DNA from: an uncultured Bacilli bacterium
GTDB lineage: Bacteria > Bacillota_I > Bacilli_A > RF39 > UBA660
NCBI GenBank assembly: GCA_934119955.1
Contig: CAKOSZ010000004.1
Span: 67,021-131,020, forward strand
DNA length: 64,000 nt
Direction of reading: 5' to 3'
Shown: positions 25,153 to 34,648 of the stretch, piece after piece
Position numbering within the stretch: position 1 is the stretch's first letter
Layout of the letters: every line of letters starts with the position of its first letter
The notes under the pieces: model-generated
What the model was told of the DNA's origin: nothing
Seen by the model: only the letters and a program-made list of their open reading frames with translations
The model's database searches: none
Position numbers and translations under genes: made by a program

Positions 25153-26745
25153 TTAATAACTATCACATACTTCATTATTAGAACCATATATTGTTACACC
25201 ACTTGCTGTATATGGACTGTCCCTATCTAACCAAGGGTAATATCTAGTAGTATCTGTACTAGATGCTTGAATTTTTTTAATATCTGTGCATGATTTATTA
25301 ATAGTTATCTTAGATAAATTAGGATTACCAGAATTAAATTTCTCAAACGCAACTCTATCAATATATTGGATACCATTTCCTATTGTTATACTTGTTAATT
25401 GATTATTTGAAAAAGCACTATCACCTATTGTTGTTACACTATTTGGTATTGTTATATTTGTTAATTGATTATATGAAAAAGCACTATCACCTATTGTTGT
25501 TACACTATTTGGTATTGTTACATTTATCAATTGATTATCATAAAAAGCAGCATTTCCTATTGTTGTTACACTATTTGGTATTGTTACACTTGTCAATTGA
25601 TTATCTAAAAAAGCAGAATTTCCTATTGTTGTTACACTATTTGGTATTGTTACACTTGTCAATTGATTATTATAAAAAGCATTATTTCCTATTGTTGTCA
25701 CACTACCTGATATTGTTACATTTATCAATTGATTATTTGAAAAAGCATGATTTCCTATTGTTGTTACACTATTTGGTATTGTTACACTTGTTAATTGATT
25801 ATCATAAAAAGCATATTCATCGATTGTTGTAATGCTATCAGGTATTACTACACTTATTAAATTTTTATTTTTAAATGATCCTGATAGCGGAATTCCAATA
25901 ATAGGTCTTATATTAACATTTTTTTGATAATTATTTAAATCATTTAATTTGTAATCATTATTTTTATTTGATAATTGTTCTATTACACTGGTTTCACTAT
26001 TTCCTATAACTGTAACCGGATAACCTTTAATTGTATTTGGTATTATTACATCAGTTCCACATGTTTCATTATAATCAATAATTGCTACTTCATTACCATC
26101 ATTAATAGTTCCTACTCTAAAACATGATTCATCGGTTGCAATTGATTTTTCATTGAAGTCGCCCGCTACATCTACTTTTATACTTGCAAATATGTTCTTC
26201 CACTCTTCTATTGTATAATCCACGTCTTCGGTATTTCCAATATTAGTAGTATTTGAAATCCACATATAAAGTCTATAAGTTATACTAACTTCACTTGTAG
26301 TATTCTTGTTTATGGTATTAACCCATATTCTTTTATTTGTTAAGTCTCCATAACTTCTACCATCAAATACAGTTGTTGTCGTTCCATTTTTAGTTTCTGT
26401 TAAAGTAAATTTTAATAAATTATCTTTTATTCTTGTTTTTCCAGATACAACATCTCCATGTTTTAAGATTATTTCATACCAGATATCTTTATTAGTTGTT
26501 GTGTTCTTTCCATCAATTGTAAACTCAAAGAAACTAGTTGCATCATAGGTTTCACTTGGCATTACATTTGCTAAATTAATTGATTTATTACCATTTGCAT
26601 AGTGCATATACACATCCCCTACTACAAGGCTTGAATTTTGTCCTGTTTTACTCATTGAAAACACAGCATAAGTTAAACTAATAGTTAAGATTAATACTCC
26701 TAGTATTATACTAGTAATTAAAATTGTTTTCTTGTTATTTTTCAT
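25153..26745 (-). CDS. BspA-like leucine-rich-repeat surface protein with N-terminal membrane anchor
   Basis: The 530-residue product starts with a membrane helix or signal (KKTILITSIILGVLILTISL). A beta-rich domain at about 30-200 resembles TasA/camelysin-type secreted proteins (LTYAVFSMSKTG...LVVGDVYMHY). A linker follows, then seven 22-residue repeats of the type NQLTSVTIPNSVTTIG-xxAFxx, the BspA/LRR_5 class found in adhesins of host-associated bacteria. The C-terminus has two Cys residues and no sorting signal, so attachment is probably through the N-terminal helix. The ATG at 26745 has AAGGAG 5 nt upstream. Confidence 0.8.
   Translation of the reverse strand: MKNNKKTILITSIILGVLILTISLTYAVFSMSKTGQNSSLVVGDVYMHYANGNKSINLANVMPSETYDATSFFEFTIDGKNTTTNKDIWYEIILKHGDVVSGKTRIKDNLLKFTLTETKNGTTTTVFDGRSYGDLTNKRIWVNTINKNTTSEVSITYRLYMWISNTTNIGNTEDVDYTIEEWKNIFASIKVDVAGDFNEKSIATDESCFRVGTINDGNEVAIIDYNETCGTDVIIPNTIKGYPVTVIGNSETSVIEQLSNKNNDYKLNDLNNYQKNVNIRPIIGIPLSGSFKNKNLISVVIPDSITTIDEYAFYDNQLTSVTIPNSVTTIGNHAFSNNQLINVTISGSVTTIGNNAFYNNQLTSVTIPNSVTTIGNSAFLDNQLTSVTIPNSVTTIGNAAFYDNQLINVTIPNSVTTIGDSAFSYNQLTNITIPNSVTTIGDSAFSNNQLTSITIGNGIQYIDRVAFEKFNSGNPNLSKITINKSCTDIKKIQASSTDTTRYYPWLDRDSPYTASGVTIYGSNNEVCDSY
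25399..25860. repeat. Seven tandem 66-bp repeats inside the LRR gene
   Basis: The anchor TTGATTAT recurs at 25399, 25465, 25531, 25597, 25663, 25729 and 25795, exactly 66 bp apart, with long identical stretches such as the one encoding IPNSVTTIG. The repeat keeps the reading frame, so gain or loss of units would change protein length without frameshift. Confidence 0.9.
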
Positions 26746-27032
26746 AAACACTCCTTTTCTTCATTAAAAAAACATGATTAAAATTATAGATATTCTCTAT
26801 ATTCTAACCATGTAATATTAAATAATTTTATCTTTTTAATCAAAGAATTTTCTTGATATATATAGTTATATAAGGGTTTCATTACGTTAATTTGTCCATA
26901 TATACTCATATATATCACTTACCTTTCTATACTTAGATTATAACTAAATATTTTCTGTTTGGCAAGTATTTTCAAAATTAATTTTTTTATTTATAATTTT
27001 ACTATTATTTTGTCTAGTTTTATCTATTATTC
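26746..27032. other. Intergenic region between divergent genes
   Basis: This is an AT-rich region without a gene. On the minus strand a TATAAT lies about 45 nt upstream of the LRR gene start, with a poor -35, and may be its promoter. Nothing else was recognised. The + strand promoter at 27033 is listed separately. Confidence 0.5.
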
Positions 27033-27061
27033 TTGTCATATAGTTTAATTTATATTATACT
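27033..27061 (+). promoter_or_regulatory. Promoter of the reductase gene at 27082
   Basis: TTGTCA at 27033-27038 and TATACT at 27056-27061 are 17 bp apart. AAAGGAGA follows before the ATG. Confidence 0.65.
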
Positions 27062-27081
27062 TTTATTGTAAAGGAGAATAT

Positions 27082-28155
27082 ATGAAAGAAATTAATGTAG
27101 TCCAAATTGGATGTGGTAAAATGAGTCGTTATACAATGCGTTATTTACTTGATAAAGGTTGTAATCTTATAGGAGCATTTGATATAAACGAGAAAATTAT
27201 TGGTAAAAGTGTAAATAGTATTTATGATGAGGTTAATTCTAATGTTTTAATTAGTAATATAAGTGACCTTGATTTAAAACTAAAAGAGTTAAAACCAAAT
27301 GTTGCAATTGTTGAAACAATGAGTTTATTAAATGATGTTTATGATGTTATTAAAATATGTGCAGCAAATGGAGTTAATACAATTACAACTTGTGAAGAGG
27401 CTTTTGATTCTTATAATTCTAATCCTACTAAAACCTTAGAACTTGACGAAATTGCTAAATCTAATAATTGTACCATTACAGGATCTGGTTATCAAGATGT
27501 TTACTGGGGTAATTTAATTAGTATTATTGCTGGTTCTACTTTTAAAATAACTAAAATTAAAGGAAGTTCATCTTATAATGTTGAAGATTATGGAATTGCT
27601 CTTGCAAAAGCCCATGGTGCTGGACTTAGTTTAGAAGAATTTGAACGTGATGTGGCAGCAAGTGATAACATTAGCCATGAAGAAAGACTCAAATTAATTA
27701 ATAAGGGAGAATTTTTACCAAGTTATATGTGGAATACCAATGGTTGGCTTGCTTCTAAACTAGATTTACATGTTATTAGTCAAGAACAAAAATGTGTACC
27801 AATTACTTGCAGTCATGATATTCACTCTACTACTTTAAATATGGACGTTAAAAGCGGTCTTGCAACTGGTATGAGTGCTGTTGTTACTACTAAAACAGAA
27901 GAAGGTATTATAATTGAAAGTGAATGCATTGGTAAAGTTTATGCCAAAGAGGATTTTGATAAAAACGAATGGACAATTTACGGAGAACCTAATACAACTG
28001 TTACAATAAATCGTCCTCAAACCGTAGAACTTACTTGTGCTACTATCGTTAATAGAATACCTGATTTATTAAACTCTCGTCCTGGATTTGTTTTAACAAG
28101 TGAAATGGATGAATTAAAATATAGAACTAATAGTCTACCTATTTATTTGAAATAG
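27082..28155 (+). CDS. NAD(P)-dependent oxidoreductase, DapB / 2,4-diaminopentanoate dehydrogenase-like
   Basis: The 357-residue product has an N-terminal Rossmann fold with GCGKMSRYTMRYLLDKG at 10-26. It has the domain plan of dihydrodipicolinate-reductase-like enzymes related to 2,4-diaminopentanoate dehydrogenase of ornithine fermentation: NVAIVETMSLLNDV, then TCEEAFDSY, TGSGYQDVYWGN, and a C-terminal beta domain with GFVLTSEMDELKYR. No other ornithine-fermentation genes are present in this window, so the substrate is uncertain. The gene is monocistronic, with its own promoter at 27033 and a terminator at 28150. Confidence 0.65.
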   Translation: MKEINVVQIGCGKMSRYTMRYLLDKGCNLIGAFDINEKIIGKSVNSIYDEVNSNVLISNISDLDLKLKELKPNVAIVETMSLLNDVYDVIKICAANGVNTITTCEEAFDSYNSNPTKTLELDEIAKSNNCTITGSGYQDVYWGNLISIIAGSTFKITKIKGSSSYNVEDYGIALAKAHGAGLSLEEFERDVAASDNISHEERLKLINKGEFLPSYMWNTNGWLASKLDLHVISQEQKCVPITCSHDIHSTTLNMDVKSGLATGMSAVVTTKTEEGIIIESECIGKVYAKEDFDKNEWTIYGEPNTTVTINRPQTVELTCATIVNRIPDLLNSRPGFVLTSEMDELKYRTNSLPIYLK

Positions 28156-28178
28156 TATTTTTATACTATTTTTCTTTT
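28150..28178 (+). terminator. Terminator after the reductase gene
   Basis: AATAGTA (28151-28157) pairs with TACTATT (28164-28170), followed by a T-rich run. It overlaps the stop codon. Confidence 0.75.
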
Positions 28179-28203
28179 CAACAAATTTTAAATATGTTAT
28201 GAT
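28175..28203 (+). promoter_or_regulatory. Promoter of the HIT-protein gene
   Basis: TTTTCA (28175-28180) and TATGAT (28198-28203) are 17 bp apart, with TG in the extended -10 position. AAAGGAG precedes the ATG at 28222. Confidence 0.5.
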
Positions 28204-28221
28204 GAATGAGAAAGGAGTATT

Positions 28222-28608
28222 ATGAACTGTTTATTTTGTAAAATAATTAATAAAGAAATTAAGAGTGAAATAATCTATGAAAATGATTTATTATTTGTAT
28301 TCTTGGATATTAATCCAACTACTAATGGAGATACTTTAATTATACCAAAGAAGCATTTTGAAAATATCTTCGAAGTAGATGATGAAACTTTACTAGAAAT
28401 TAATAAAGTTAGTAAGATGTTATATAAAACTTATAAAGAAAAACTTAATTGTATTGGTCTTACTTTATCAACTAATTTAGAATATGGTCAAGAAATTCGT
28501 CATTTTCATGTTCACTTTATTCCAAGATATGAAAATGATGAAGTTAAACATTTATCTAACAAAAAGATTTTAAAAGATTTAGCCGACATTAAGAATATGT
28601 TAAAATAG
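28222..28608 (+). CDS. HIT family nucleotide hydrolase
   Basis: The 128-residue product is a histidine-triad protein of the Hint/protein-kinase-C-interactor type, which hydrolyses adenosine phosphoramidates and related nucleotides. It begins NCLFCKIINKEI, has GDTLIIPKKHFENI, and carries the triad HFHVHFIPRY at about 94-103. The second half of the usual CxxC zinc pattern is not seen beyond the N-terminal CLFC. It is flanked by its own promoter and terminator. Confidence 0.93.
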   Translation: MNCLFCKIINKEIKSEIIYENDLLFVFLDINPTTNGDTLIIPKKHFENIFEVDDETLLEINKVSKMLYKTYKEKLNCIGLTLSTNLEYGQEIRHFHVHFIPRYENDEVKHLSNKKILKDLADIKNMLK

Positions 28609-28630
28609 ATACAATTTAGTATCTTTTTTT
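28606..28630 (+). terminator. Terminator after the HIT gene
   Basis: AGATAC (28607-28612) pairs with GTATCT (28619-28624), followed by a T run to 28630. Confidence 0.8.
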
Positions 28631-28661
28631 ATTATTATCATAGACTTTATTGGAGGATAAA

Positions 28662-31250
28662 ATGCATAAAGGACTAACTAATGAAGAAGTAGTTAAAAGT
28701 AGATTAGAATTTGGCACTAATGAATTAGATATTAAAAAGCAAAAAAAGTTTTTAAATTTATTATTAGAATCTCTGGGAGATCCTATAATTAAAATATTAT
28801 TAATTGCTCTTGCTGTTAAAACTATTTTTTTGTTTAAAGATTTTGACTTCTATGAAACTATTGGAATTTTTATTGCTATTTTACTAGCAACTTTTATTTC
28901 AACTATTTCAGAGTATGGATCTGAAAAAGCCTTTAATAAGTTACAAGAAAATTCTTTAAAATTAAAAAGCAAGGTTAGAAGAGATGATAGTATTCAAGAA
29001 ATTTTTATTAATGAGATTGTTAAAAATGATATAGTTTTACTTGAAACAGGTGATAAAATACCGGCTGATGGAGTACTTTTAAAAGGCTATTTGGAAGTAG
29101 ATGAATCTATGTTAAATGGAGAAACCAAAGAGGCTAAAAAATATAGTTTAGTAGGAGAAATCAAGGATAATAATAAGTTATATCGTGGTACTACTATTTA
29201 TTCAGGATATGGAGAGATGCAAGTTTTAAATATTGGCACCTCTACTCTTTATGGTAAAATTGCCTTAGAATTAACGGAAAAAGAACCAACTAGTCCTTTA
29301 AAATCAAGATTAGTAGATTTAGCCAAGATAATAAGTAAAATTGGTTATATTGGGGCACTCCTTGTAACTCTTGCTTATTTATACTCCAAAATTGTAATTA
29401 GCAATAACTATGATTTAGTTTTAATTAAAGAAACAATTACTAATTTTAGATTAATGGCCGACTACTTAATTTATTCTCTTACTTTAAGTGTAACTATAAT
29501 AGTTGTTGCTGTACCAGAGGGATTACCTATGATGATAACCTTAGTCTTATCAAGTAATATGAAAAAAATGTTAAAAGAAAATGTCTTGGTAAGAAAATTA
29601 GTAGGTATTGAAACAGCTGGAAATATAAATGTTTTATTAACGGATAAAACTGGTACTTTAACTAAGGGAAAATTAGAAGTTATAAGTATTTTGGATAGTA
29701 ATTTAAAAGAATTAAAGATAAATGATGTTAAAAGCAATAAATTGTATTTTGATAATATGTATTATAATAATGATAGTTGTTTTAACGATCAAACGGAGAT
29801 AGTTGGAGGTAATATTACTGATAAGGCTATTTTAAAGTATATTGGTTTGTCCCCTACTCTAAAAAAAAATATTGTAAATAAAAAACATTTTGATAGTACT
29901 AATAAATATAGTTCAGCATCTCTTAATGATAAAACTTTAATTACTTATTTTAAAGGAGCAAGTGAAGTATTAATTCCTAAATGTAGTAAGTACTTAGTTA
30001 ATAATCAAGAAAGAACTTTAATTAATAAAAATTTTATTGAAGAAAAAATTAAAGAAATTACCAAAAAAGGTATAAGAGTTTTGGTAATGGCTTACAAAAA
30101 AGGAAATGAAGAACTTTCTGACTTAGTCTTTTTAGGATTAATTTTATTAAAAGATGAATTAAGAGATGAAGCCAAACAAGGGGTTAGTTTAATTAAATCT
30201 GCTTCTATTAAAGTTGTTATGATTACCGGAGACTCCAAAGAAACTGCTAAGAATATTGCCAAAGAAGTAGGAATCTTAGATAACGAAAATGATTTGGTTT
30301 TAACAAGCAAAGAATTAAATGAATTAAGTGATGATAAATTACTAGAAAAACTTGATAATTTAAAAGTAGTTTCCCGAGCTCTTCCAAGTGATAAAACAAG
30401 ACTTGTTAAACTTTATCAAAAAAAAGATTTAATTGTTGGAATGACAGGAGATGGGGTAAATGATGCCCCGGCTCTTAAAAATGCTGATGTTGGTTTTTCA
30501 ATGGGAAGCGGATCAGAAGTATCGAAAGAAGCAAGCGATATCATTATTCTGGATAATAATATATTATCAATTTCCAAGGCTATTTTATACGGAAGAACTA
30601 TATTTAAAAGTATTAGAAAATTCATAATTTATCAATTAAGCGTTAATGCAACTGCTCTTATTTTGTCAATAATAGGTCCATTTATTGGTGTTACTACCCC
30701 TATTACCATCGTTCAAATGTTATGGCTTAATATGATAATGGATACTTTATCTGCCCTAGCCTTCTCATATGAACCTGCCCTACTTGAATACATGATGGAG
30801 CCCCCAAAGAAGAAAAATGAAAAAATTATTAACTCTTATATGTATAATGAAATAATCCTAACAGCCATTTATTCTAGTTTACTTTGTATTTTATTTTTAA
30901 AACTACCAATTGTTCATGAGTATTTTAGAACCAATAATAACAACAAATACTTAATGACTGCTTATTTTGCTATGTTTATTTTTATTGGTATTTTCAACTC
31001 CTTTAATGCTAGAACTTATCGTATTAATATATTTTCTAATATTTTAAAAAATAAAATTTATTTAATTATTATAAGTTTAATTATTATAGTTCAAATATAT
31101 TTAATCTATTTTGGAGGAGATTTATTTAGAACTTATGGCTTGACTGCTAAGGAATTCTTAATTATTTTACTTATTTCTTTATCAGTTTGGCCAGTTGATG
31201 GTATTAGAAAAATGATTTTAAAAAAATTAAATTTAGAAAGAAACGTTTAG
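28662..31250 (+). CDS. Calcium-type P-type ATPase (SERCA/PMCA-like)
   Basis: The 862-residue pump has an actuator motif LNGET at 151-155, the membrane-4 motif VPEGLP at 284-289 typical of calcium-transporting ATPases, the phosphorylated Asp328 in LLTDKTGTLTKG, and the hinge MTGDGVNDAPALKNADVGFSMG. It has ten predicted membrane helices. The likely job is calcium export using ATP, by family knowledge. GGAGGA precedes the ATG at 28662, chosen over the TTG at 28650. Unlike the pump at 15703 it retains the membrane-4 Glu. Confidence 0.9.
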   Translation: MHKGLTNEEVVKSRLEFGTNELDIKKQKKFLNLLLESLGDPIIKILLIALAVKTIFLFKDFDFYETIGIFIAILLATFISTISEYGSEKAFNKLQENSLKLKSKVRRDDSIQEIFINEIVKNDIVLLETGDKIPADGVLLKGYLEVDESMLNGETKEAKKYSLVGEIKDNNKLYRGTTIYSGYGEMQVLNIGTSTLYGKIALELTEKEPTSPLKSRLVDLAKIISKIGYIGALLVTLAYLYSKIVISNNYDLVLIKETITNFRLMADYLIYSLTLSVTIIVVAVPEGLPMMITLVLSSNMKKMLKENVLVRKLVGIETAGNINVLLTDKTGTLTKGKLEVISILDSNLKELKINDVKSNKLYFDNMYYNNDSCFNDQTEIVGGNITDKAILKYIGLSPTLKKNIVNKKHFDSTNKYSSASLNDKTLITYFKGASEVLIPKCSKYLVNNQERTLINKNFIEEKIKEITKKGIRVLVMAYKKGNEELSDLVFLGLILLKDELRDEAKQGVSLIKSASIKVVMITGDSKETAKNIAKEVGILDNENDLVLTSKELNELSDDKLLEKLDNLKVVSRALPSDKTRLVKLYQKKDLIVGMTGDGVNDAPALKNADVGFSMGSGSEVSKEASDIIILDNNILSISKAILYGRTIFKSIRKFIIYQLSVNATALILSIIGPFIGVTTPITIVQMLWLNMIMDTLSALAFSYEPALLEYMMEPPKKKNEKIINSYMYNEIILTAIYSSLLCILFLKLPIVHEYFRTNNNNKYLMTAYFAMFIFIGIFNSFNARTYRINIFSNILKNKIYLIIISLIIIVQIYLIYFGGDLFRTYGLTAKEFLIILLISLSVWPVDGIRKMILKKLNLERNV

Positions 31251-31262
31251 GTTTCTTTTTTT
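31237..31262 (+). terminator. Terminator after the calcium-type ATPase
   Basis: AAAGAAAC (31237-31244) pairs with GTTTCTTT (31251-31258) around GTTTAG, followed by T residues. It includes the stop codon. Confidence 0.8.
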
Positions 31263-31298
31263 GAAATTTTATGATATTATTATTTTAGGAGAATTGAT

Positions 31299-31760
31299 AT
31301 GAAATTAAAAAATAAAGGTTTTACCTTAGTTGAATTATTAGGTGTTATTGTTGTTCTTGCAATTGTAGGTGGTATTGCTACTCTTAGTATGTCTATTTAC
31401 CTTGGAAATAGCAAAGACAGTGTTTACCGAAATTATGCTTCAACTCTAAAAACAACTGCTGAAAATTATTTAATTGAAAGTTATGACAAGAATAGTTCTA
31501 TAATGCCAGATGTTGGGGAAGAAAAAACAATTACTTTAAAAGTTTTAATTAATGCTAAAAAAATTGATAATTTAAAAGATCCAAATGGTGGAACATGTAA
31601 TACTAGTAATTCCAAAGTTGTTATTAAAAGAGGAGCAGATACCGGCGTTAATTTTAATTTAAGTTACTATGTTACCTTAGTGTGTCCTCATGCAACTGTT
31701 GTTTGTAATGAAGGAGTGGCTTACACAAATGCAAAAGATTGTAAAATAACTAAAAAATAA
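31299..31760 (+). CDS. Type IV prepilin-like protein
   Basis: The 153-residue product has a class III signal: a short basic leader MKLKNKG, then FTLVELLGVIVVLAIVGGIA. Cleavage and N-methylation would fall at G7/F8, and Glu at mature position 5 is present. The exported part has Cys residues at about 108 and 133-145 that could form disulfides. No prepilin peptidase, assembly ATPase or other pilin gene is in the window, so it is a lone pilin or pseudopilin. GGAG precedes the ATG, with terminators on both sides. Confidence 0.85.
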   Translation: MKLKNKGFTLVELLGVIVVLAIVGGIATLSMSIYLGNSKDSVYRNYASTLKTTAENYLIESYDKNSSIMPDVGEEKTITLKVLINAKKIDNLKDPNGGTCNTSNSKVVIKRGADTGVNFNLSYYVTLVCPHATVVCNEGVAYTNAKDCKITKK

Positions 31761-31783
31761 GATGTTTTTTGACATCTTTTTTT
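31759..31783. terminator. Bidirectional terminator between the prepilin and helicase genes
   Basis: AAGATGT (31759-31765) pairs with ACATCTT (31772-31778) and is followed by T residues on the + strand. A T-rich run is also present on the minus strand. Confidence 0.8.
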
Positions 31784-34106
31784 AATGATAAACTTCTATT
31801 GTTTTTTTAAATTCCACTATCTCTTTAATAAATTCTGATCTTTTTTGATAATTCTTAGGACAAAGTATATAAACTTTATTTTTTGTTCTAGTAATTGCAA
31901 CATAGAAAAGTCGTCTTTCTTCTGGAAAATCAATTTTAGTTTTTTCAACTGGTCTTAATAATTTAATTAAATCATCATCTTTAATTTTACTTGGAAAACC
32001 TTTTTCATCATCCAAAGCATTTAATAAAATTACTTCATCATATCCAAGTCCTTTCGAAGCATGAACTGTTAAAAAATCTAAATAAACTTTGGGACTCTTT
32101 AAACAAATTATTTGATCCTTTACTGAGGTTTTAAACATACCACTCAAAAGTAATTCTTCAATATCACTCTTATAGCGACCTAAAAGTAATATTTTACTAT
32201 TTTTATTTTTTTGATAAATACTTTCAATTAGATTAATAATTACTAATATTTTGGAGTTTAAATCATCATAATAATGTATTTCAATAGGATTATCTAAATG
32301 TTTACTTGATTTTAAATTTTTAATAATTTGACTATCATTTTTAGAAACAAATTGACTTGCTATATCAATTAATTCTTGACTATTACGGTAAGTATTTTTA
32401 ATTTTAATTATCTCTCCATATCCCATTAAATCGCAAAAGTTAGTAAATAAATCAATATCTGATCCAGAAAATGAAAATATTGATTGCCAATCATCACCTA
32501 CTGCTATTATTTTAGCCTTAAAAACACTAGATATTTTTTTAGCCAAATTATATTTTTGTCTTGAAATATCTTGATATTCATCAATTATAATATAATCGTA
32601 TTCTTCTCTTGATTTAGATACACTATAATAAGCATAATTAATCATATCATTAAAATCTATTTTATATTCACTATGGATCTTTAAATTATAAAAATTGTAT
32701 ATATTTTTAAGAAAATTTAATCTCTTGATAGTTATTTCATTTTGATTTTTACTAAGTTCTAGAAAATAGTCATCTTTATAATTTTTCTCTTTATATAAAT
32801 TAATAAATGTCATTGTAAGATTAATAAATTTAAAAAATTGGCTTTCCTTAGCAGTATTCATAAGTTGATAAAATACTTCTTTCTCTGTTTTTTCAATTCC
32901 AACTATTTCTCTTTTTTTAAGTTCTCTTATTAATTCTAATAAATAGTTAGAGTTCTCGTATTCAAAGTAAAGTTCAATCAGATCTGTTTTATATTTTTCA
33001 TGCAATAATCTTTTTTTAATTATTAATTTATTATAAGTTTCTATATCATAAGTTGTATATTTACCATTTTTTAAATATTTAGTTAATCCATAATATTCTA
33101 AGTAATAAATGTTATCTTGATAATAAATCGTAAAATCAGGTGCATATGTGTGGTTATTATCAAGTGAATAATCATATATTTTTTCATATTCATAGTTAAT
33201 ACCATGTAAATATAAATAGTTAGCAATATTAACCTCAGCCAATGATTTAACATATTCACCTTTTATAGTTTTAAATATTTTCTCACGATTTTTAATTCTT
33301 TTTTTATTAAATTTATCTAAATTATTTTTATTTTGTTCATATAATTTATCACTATAATATTTATAATAGTCATCAAAATTAGAATAATCAAAAGCCTTAT
33401 CATCGAAGTAACAATAGTCTTTGAATAAACTAGTAAATTCTTTTAATAATTCTTTATTTTTAAATACTTTAAGTTTAATATAATCACTAATTATATCATA
33501 TAAAGTTTTATCGCTAGCAATAGAGAGTTTATTAGGAAAATTATTTCTCAAAAATTTCATTCCTAATTTATGAAAAGTCAAAACTTCAACATTTAGTTTA
33601 AAATCTTCGTTTATTCTTGTATCAAGTTCTAAAACAGCCTTATTAGTTAAAGATAATAAAATTATTCTCTTGGGATCAATACGTTTTTTCTCGATTAAAT
33701 ATTTTACCTTAGCAGCCATAGTTGTTGTTTTACCAGATCCTGCTCCTGCTATTATTAAAGAATAATCTTCATCACATAAAATGGCTTTTTTCTGTTCTAA
33801 ATCAAGTTTTATATTAGGATCAATATCATTAAATAAGTTATTAAAATAATCTTCATTGTTTTTAAGTTCAGTTTCTAAGTAATTATTGTTGTGCTCTTTT
33901 ATTATTTTGTAAGCATTATTTAAAACGTTATCAATTGTACTTTTTATTAATTCATCATCAATAATATTTCCTATTTTATAAACATCAGGATATTTTTTAA
34001 TTAAATCATCATATTTACTTTGACTGATATACTCATTTGTATTTAATAAAGCCTGAAATTCTTCTAAAAAGTTTTGAATGTTTTTAAAAAATATATTATC
34101 TTTCAT
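31782..34106 (-). CDS. Helicase-IV-like SF1 DNA helicase with inserted PD-(D/E)XK-like domain
   Basis: The 774-residue SF1A helicase has a helical N-terminal extension (1-100) and Walker A AGAGSGKTTTMAAK at 120-133. Later motifs are DYIIIDEYQDIS, GDDWQSIFSFSG, VHASKGLGYDEVILL and RRLFYVAITRTK. Between the first two helicase blocks (about 282-345) is an extra domain, SLAEVNIANYLYLHGINYEYE...YAPDFTIYYQ...YYLEYYG. Its Glu291, Asp324 and Glu337 fit a PD-(D/E)XK nuclease pattern, as seen in relatives of E. coli helicase IV. It probably unwinds or processes DNA in repair. It is transcribed alone toward the prepilin. Confidence 0.83.
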   Translation of the reverse strand: MKDNIFFKNIQNFLEEFQALLNTNEYISQSKYDDLIKKYPDVYKIGNIIDDELIKSTIDNVLNNAYKIIKEHNNNYLETELKNNEDYFNNLFNDIDPNIKLDLEQKKAILCDEDYSLIIAGAGSGKTTTMAAKVKYLIEKKRIDPKRIILLSLTNKAVLELDTRINEDFKLNVEVLTFHKLGMKFLRNNFPNKLSIASDKTLYDIISDYIKLKVFKNKELLKEFTSLFKDYCYFDDKAFDYSNFDDYYKYYSDKLYEQNKNNLDKFNKKRIKNREKIFKTIKGEYVKSLAEVNIANYLYLHGINYEYEKIYDYSLDNNHTYAPDFTIYYQDNIYYLEYYGLTKYLKNGKYTTYDIETYNKLIIKKRLLHEKYKTDLIELYFEYENSNYLLELIRELKKREIVGIEKTEKEVFYQLMNTAKESQFFKFINLTMTFINLYKEKNYKDDYFLELSKNQNEITIKRLNFLKNIYNFYNLKIHSEYKIDFNDMINYAYYSVSKSREEYDYIIIDEYQDISRQKYNLAKKISSVFKAKIIAVGDDWQSIFSFSGSDIDLFTNFCDLMGYGEIIKIKNTYRNSQELIDIASQFVSKNDSQIIKNLKSSKHLDNPIEIHYYDDLNSKILVIINLIESIYQKNKNSKILLLGRYKSDIEELLLSGMFKTSVKDQIICLKSPKVYLDFLTVHASKGLGYDEVILLNALDDEKGFPSKIKDDDLIKLLRPVEKTKIDFPEERRLFYVAITRTKNKVYILCPKNYQKRSEFIKEIVEFKKTIEVYH

Positions 34107-34165
34107 AACTCACTACCTTTATAATAAGTATATCATGATAATATATTTTTTTCTATTTATTTTAA

Positions 34166-34648
34166 TTATATTTTTTTTATATTAATTAAACCTCTTGTAT
34201 GGTAACCACTTTTTTCATAAAAATTGATAGCATTTTTATTATAAGCAAACACATCCACATTGATATATTCACATCCAATACTTTTAAAATATTTTTCAAT
34301 TTTTTGTATTAATTTTTGACCAATTCCTTTACTTCTTGCTGTTTTTGATACAATAAGTTCTAAAATTTCGCCACATTTTGGACATTTATAATCTAAGTAA
34401 TCATATTCTTCATATTTTCTAACACATCCCATTATTAAACCAATTATTTTATTATCATCTAAGGCTAAATAACACTTACCGTTATTTTCATCAACCTCTT
34501 TTAAATTCAAAACTGCCATTTTATCACGATATTCTTCATGTAATCTGTCGAGTTTATCAATATCAATATTTAATATGTATTCTTCTAGTTCTACTAATAA
34601 ATCTTTTACATCTTCTAAATATTTCTCCTCATAGTCAATTATTTTCAT
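34166..34648 (-). CDS. GNAT family N-acetyltransferase
   Basis: The 160-residue product shows the GNAT fold: an acetyl-CoA loop SKTARSKGIGQKLIQKIEKYF (about 100-120) and the C-terminal VDVFAYNKNAINFYEKSGYHTRG. A CPKCGE segment at about 89-94 precedes the conserved LELIV strand. This single CxxC is not enough for a zinc site unless shared in a dimer. The start overlaps the stop of the beta-helix gene (ATGA), so the two are translationally coupled. The substrate is unknown. Confidence 0.85.
   Translation of the reverse strand: MKIIDYEEKYLEDVKDLLVELEEYILNIDIDKLDRLHEEYRDKMAVLNLKEVDENNGKCYLALDDNKIIGLIMGCVRKYEEYDYLDYKCPKCGEILELIVSKTARSKGIGQKLIQKIEKYFKSIGCEYINVDVFAYNKNAINFYEKSGYHTRGLINIKKI

Noticed and set aside
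25383..25832. Plus-strand open frame of 149 codons rich in Leu and His opposite the LRR gene
   Set aside because: It is the complement of the 66-bp repeats, so it inherits periodicity and openness; no ribosome-binding site or promoter.
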